This document shows positions 52,893 to 53,251 of a stretch of 53,251 bases of DNA, one piece after another. The notes beneath the pieces are model-generated. The model searched no databases. It was not told where the DNA came from and worked only from the letters and a program-made list of their open reading frames with translations. Numbering within the stretch: position 1 is the first letter of the stretch; every line of letters starts with the position of its first letter. The position numbers were made by a program, and so were the translations under genes. The stretch is from an uncultured Eubacterium sp. (GTDB lineage: Bacteria; Bacillota; Clostridia; Lachnospirales; Lachnospiraceae), in NCBI GenBank assembly GCA_945920185.1, contig CAMEJP010000006.1, forward strand, positions 1 to 53,251, given 5' to 3'.

Positions 52893-53251
52893 ATGAGCAA
52901 TGCTACTCAAGGTTCAGCAAGTAATAGAATCAATATGTTACTTGATGACAACAGTTTTGTTGAAATCGGAGCCGGAGTTAAAGCCAGAGCCACTGATTTC
53001 AATATTCAAAAAAATTCAGCGTTATCTGACGGTGTAATTACAGGATACGGAGTTATCAATGACAATCTTGTTTATATCTATAGCCAGGATGCTTCAGTGA
53101 TGAACGGTACTGTAGGAGAAATGCACGCAAAGAAGATTACAAAACTTTACGATTTGGCACTTAAGACAGGAGCACCTGTCATAGGACTTATCGATTGTTC
53201 AGGATTAAGATTGCAGGAGTCAACAGATGCACTTAACGGTTTTGGTGAGCT
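52893..53251 (+). CDS. Biotin-dependent acyl-CoA carboxyltransferase subunit, 5' part (3' end outside window)
   Basis: The first 119 codons of a carboxyltransferase-domain protein. After a start MSNATQGSASNRIN-type region, LLDDNSFVEIGAGVKARATDF, SDGVITGYGVIND and YSQDASVMNGTVGEMHAKKI match the alpha (carboxyltransferase) subunits of propionyl- or methylmalonyl-CoA carboxylase and sodium-pumping decarboxylases. GAPVIGLIDCSGLRLQE is the oxyanion region. GGAGG lies 9 bases before the ATG. The missing 3' part and the downstream subunits would decide between carboxylase and Na+-pumping decarboxylase. Confidence 0.82.
   Translation, partial: MSNATQGSASNRINMLLDDNSFVEIGAGVKARATDFNIQKNSALSDGVITGYGVINDNLVYIYSQDASVMNGTVGEMHAKKITKLYDLALKTGAPVIGLIDCSGLRLQESTDALNGFGE

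Overview
The window looks like a chromosomal segment of a low-GC Clostridia, most likely a member of the Lachnospiraceae. The clues are strong Shine-Dalgarno sites before most genes, AT-rich spacers with intrinsic terminators, the yicC-remA-gmk-rpoZ order typical of Firmicutes, a GGGtGRT-family gene beside an Fe-S scaffold gene, and an archaeal-type IMP cyclohydrolase paired with a stand-alone AICAR transformylase. I see no insertion sequence, prophage, CRISPR array or rRNA. Genus-level placement is not possible from the sequence alone.

Layout. 1-7.7 kb: the tail of a probable hydrolase gene, an EAL protein, a DHH phosphoesterase followed by tRNA-Thr(CGT), aspartate-semialdehyde dehydrogenase, a YfbR-type nucleotidase, a PAS-GGDEF-EAL protein and an ATPase with a degenerate nuclease-like tail. 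7.7-14.1 kb: topoisomerase III, GlmS with a beta-helix acyltransferase-like gene, then the Fe-S scaffold/GGGtGRT pair. 14.3-20.6 kb: an XRE-cupin regulator, an amino-acid ABC importer behind a consensus promoter with a leader terminator, a cytidylate-kinase-like gene, a class III aminotransferase and an iron-type alcohol dehydrogenase. 20.8-27.3 kb: a signalling block (transmembrane chemoreceptor, small helical protein, 7TM-EAL protein, soluble PocR mini-chemoreceptor) and two small membrane proteins.

27.3-36.4 kb: biosynthesis (PurO, AICAR transformylase, IlvN, IlvC, LeuC, LeuD, ThrC), interrupted by a reverse-strand gene with AP2-like and HNH-like segments and by a SleB-type cell wall hydrolase. 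36.6-40.9 kb: a type IIA topoisomerase pair that looks more like topoisomerase IV than gyrase. 40.9-46.8 kb: two uncharacterised proteins, RqcH on the reverse strand, and yicC-remA-gmk-rpoZ. 47-53.2 kb: a lipoprotein with a Cys/His cluster, a polysaccharide deacetylase, a two-gene ABC exporter, a D,D-carboxypeptidase, and the start of a biotin-dependent carboxyltransferase gene cut by the window end.

Three EAL proteins lie in the first 25 kb, and all three have a degenerate GGDEF half, so the region encodes c-di-GMP breakdown or sensing without a recognisable cyclase. Amino-acid supply (asd, thrC, ilvN, ilvC, leuCD) is spread over several short operons. The best candidates for undescribed biology are the scaffold/GGGtGRT pair, the AP2-HNH-AP2-like protein, the attenuated leader of the amino-acid importer, and the lipoprotein with the Cys/His motif. 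Start sites were moved where a better-spaced ribosome binding site was visible. Promoters and terminators were called by eye.
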